A DNA stretch of 5,746 nt from an uncultured Arthrobacter sp. Lineage in GTDB: Bacteria > Actinomycetota > Actinomycetes > Actinomycetales > Micrococcaceae. Under the pieces are notes generated by a model, which had not been told where the DNA came from, did no database searches, and worked only from the letters and a program-made list of their open reading frames with translations. Position 1 is the stretch's first letter. Every line of letters begins with the position of its first letter. Positions 5,221 through 5,746 of the stretch are shown here, piece after piece. Made by a program: the position numbers and the translations under genes. Location: contig CALMVY010000370.1 of the NCBI GenBank assembly GCA_937873245.1, positions 1 to 5,746 on the forward strand. Reading direction: 5' to 3'.

Positions 5221-5746
5221 CGGGACCGCTACCGACAGCGCCCCGGCCCGGATCATCTTCCCCTCCCTCCGCGCCAGCGGGCCCGCCAGCGAACAGGCTG
5301 GCTACACCGAAGGCCATGCCGCCGGCTACGCGGCCGGCGTCCGTGCCGCGGCCAAGGAACAGCGCCGCTGGCGCGACCGTATGACTGCCGAGCAGGCCGC
5401 CACGCTGGCCTCCGGGCAGCAGGACCTCGACCGGGCGGTCCGCGCCCTGGCCGTGGCACGGGCGGACTTCGCGCACCGCAACGTCCAGGCCCTGCACGAC
5501 GCCGAGGAGGTCCTCGCGCGTACGGCACTGGAACTCGCGGAGGTCATCCTGGGCTACGAGCTGGCTGAAGGAACCAGGACCGCCCGCGCCGCCCTGGACC
5601 GGGCACTCTCCGGAAACGACGCCGCCACAGTGCTGGCCATCCGGCTGCACCCGGCGGACATCGAGGTCCTCGCCAAGGAAGGCCAGGACCTGCCGGCCGG
5701 CCTGCCCCTGCTCGCGGACCCGTCGCTGAACCGCGGCGACGCCAAG
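5210..5746 (+). CDS. fliH: Flagellar export ATPase regulator FliH, N-terminal part (3' end outside window)
   Basis: The frame opens at ATG 5210, inside the end of fliG (11-base overlap), and stays open for 179 codons to the window edge. A GGGGA at 5194-5198 lies 11 bases ahead and AAGAAG is closer. FliH is the peripheral stalk-like partner of the ATPase FliI in the type III export apparatus and resembles F/V-ATPase stator subunits. Identification rests on a run of GxxxG repeats, GYTEGHAAGYAAG with glycines at 31, 35, 39 and 43, the hallmark of FliH; a long helical coiled-coil region (about 45-115); LELAEVILGYELAEG (106-120), the family's 'a-elaE-iLg-El' segment; and near the end AIRLHPADIEVL and LLADPSLNRGDA, matching the FliH C-terminal 'V-lnP-D...l-aDpsl-pGdc' pattern. 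Gene order predicts fliI next. An unrelated Arg-rich frame on the opposite strand is a shadow. Confidence 0.93.
   Translation, partial: MSTDGTATDSAPARIIFPSLRASGPASEQAGYTEGHAAGYAAGVRAAAKEQRRWRDRMTAEQAATLASGQQDLDRAVRALAVARADFAHRNVQALHDAEEVLARTALELAEVILGYELAEGTRTARAALDRALSGNDAATVLAIRLHPADIEVLAKEGQDLPAGLPLLADPSLNRGDAK

Noticed and set aside
4210..5256. A 348-codon open frame on the - strand opposite fliG
   Set aside because: It is an exact shadow of fliG created by high GC content at third positions; its translation is rich in Gly, His and Asp with no family motif, while fliG on the + strand is unmistakable.

Overview
The window is a continuous piece of a flagellar gene cluster from a high-GC Gram-positive (actinobacterial) genome. 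All genes are on the + strand and use strongly G/C-ending codons. The gene order (fliD, fliS, small gene, then flgB, flgC, fliE, fliF, fliG, fliH) and the protein style (FlgC with DNLANMNNA, FliS with an Ala/Pro tail) resemble motile Micrococcaceae such as Arthrobacter relatives. The genus assignment is inference from memory, not from a search.

Region 1 (1-1393) is the end of a filament/export-chaperone block. It holds the C-terminal part of the filament cap protein FliD (cut by the left edge), the flagellin chaperone FliS, and an unnamed protein of about 139 residues in the place where other bacteria carry fliT. These genes overlap by 4 to 8 bases and look translationally coupled.

Region 2 (1394-1561) is the only real intergenic gap. 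It carries a near-perfect sigma-28 (FliA/WhiG-type) flagellar promoter, TAAC-N15-GCCGATAA, about 70 bases ahead of the GTG start of flgB. A short inverted repeat straddles its -10 element, and a 9-base direct repeat lies in the predicted leader. No convincing intrinsic terminator separates the two blocks.

Region 3 (1562-5746) is the basal-body and switch operon. FlgB and FlgC are proximal rod proteins, FliE is the rod/MS-ring adaptor, FliF is the MS ring, FliG is the rotor switch protein, and FliH (cut by the right edge) is the regulator of the export ATPase. Every junction overlaps by 1 to 11 bases, so the genes are probably expressed as one coupled message following the assembly order from MS ring and rod towards the export gate.

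No mobile element, tRNA, rRNA, CRISPR array or foreign-looking segment was seen. This is mostly ordinary flagellar biology. The points worth a second look are the sigma-28 signal in front of an early (rod/MS-ring) operon, the uncharacterised FliT-position gene with a probable TTG start, and two substitutions at functional sites of FliG.
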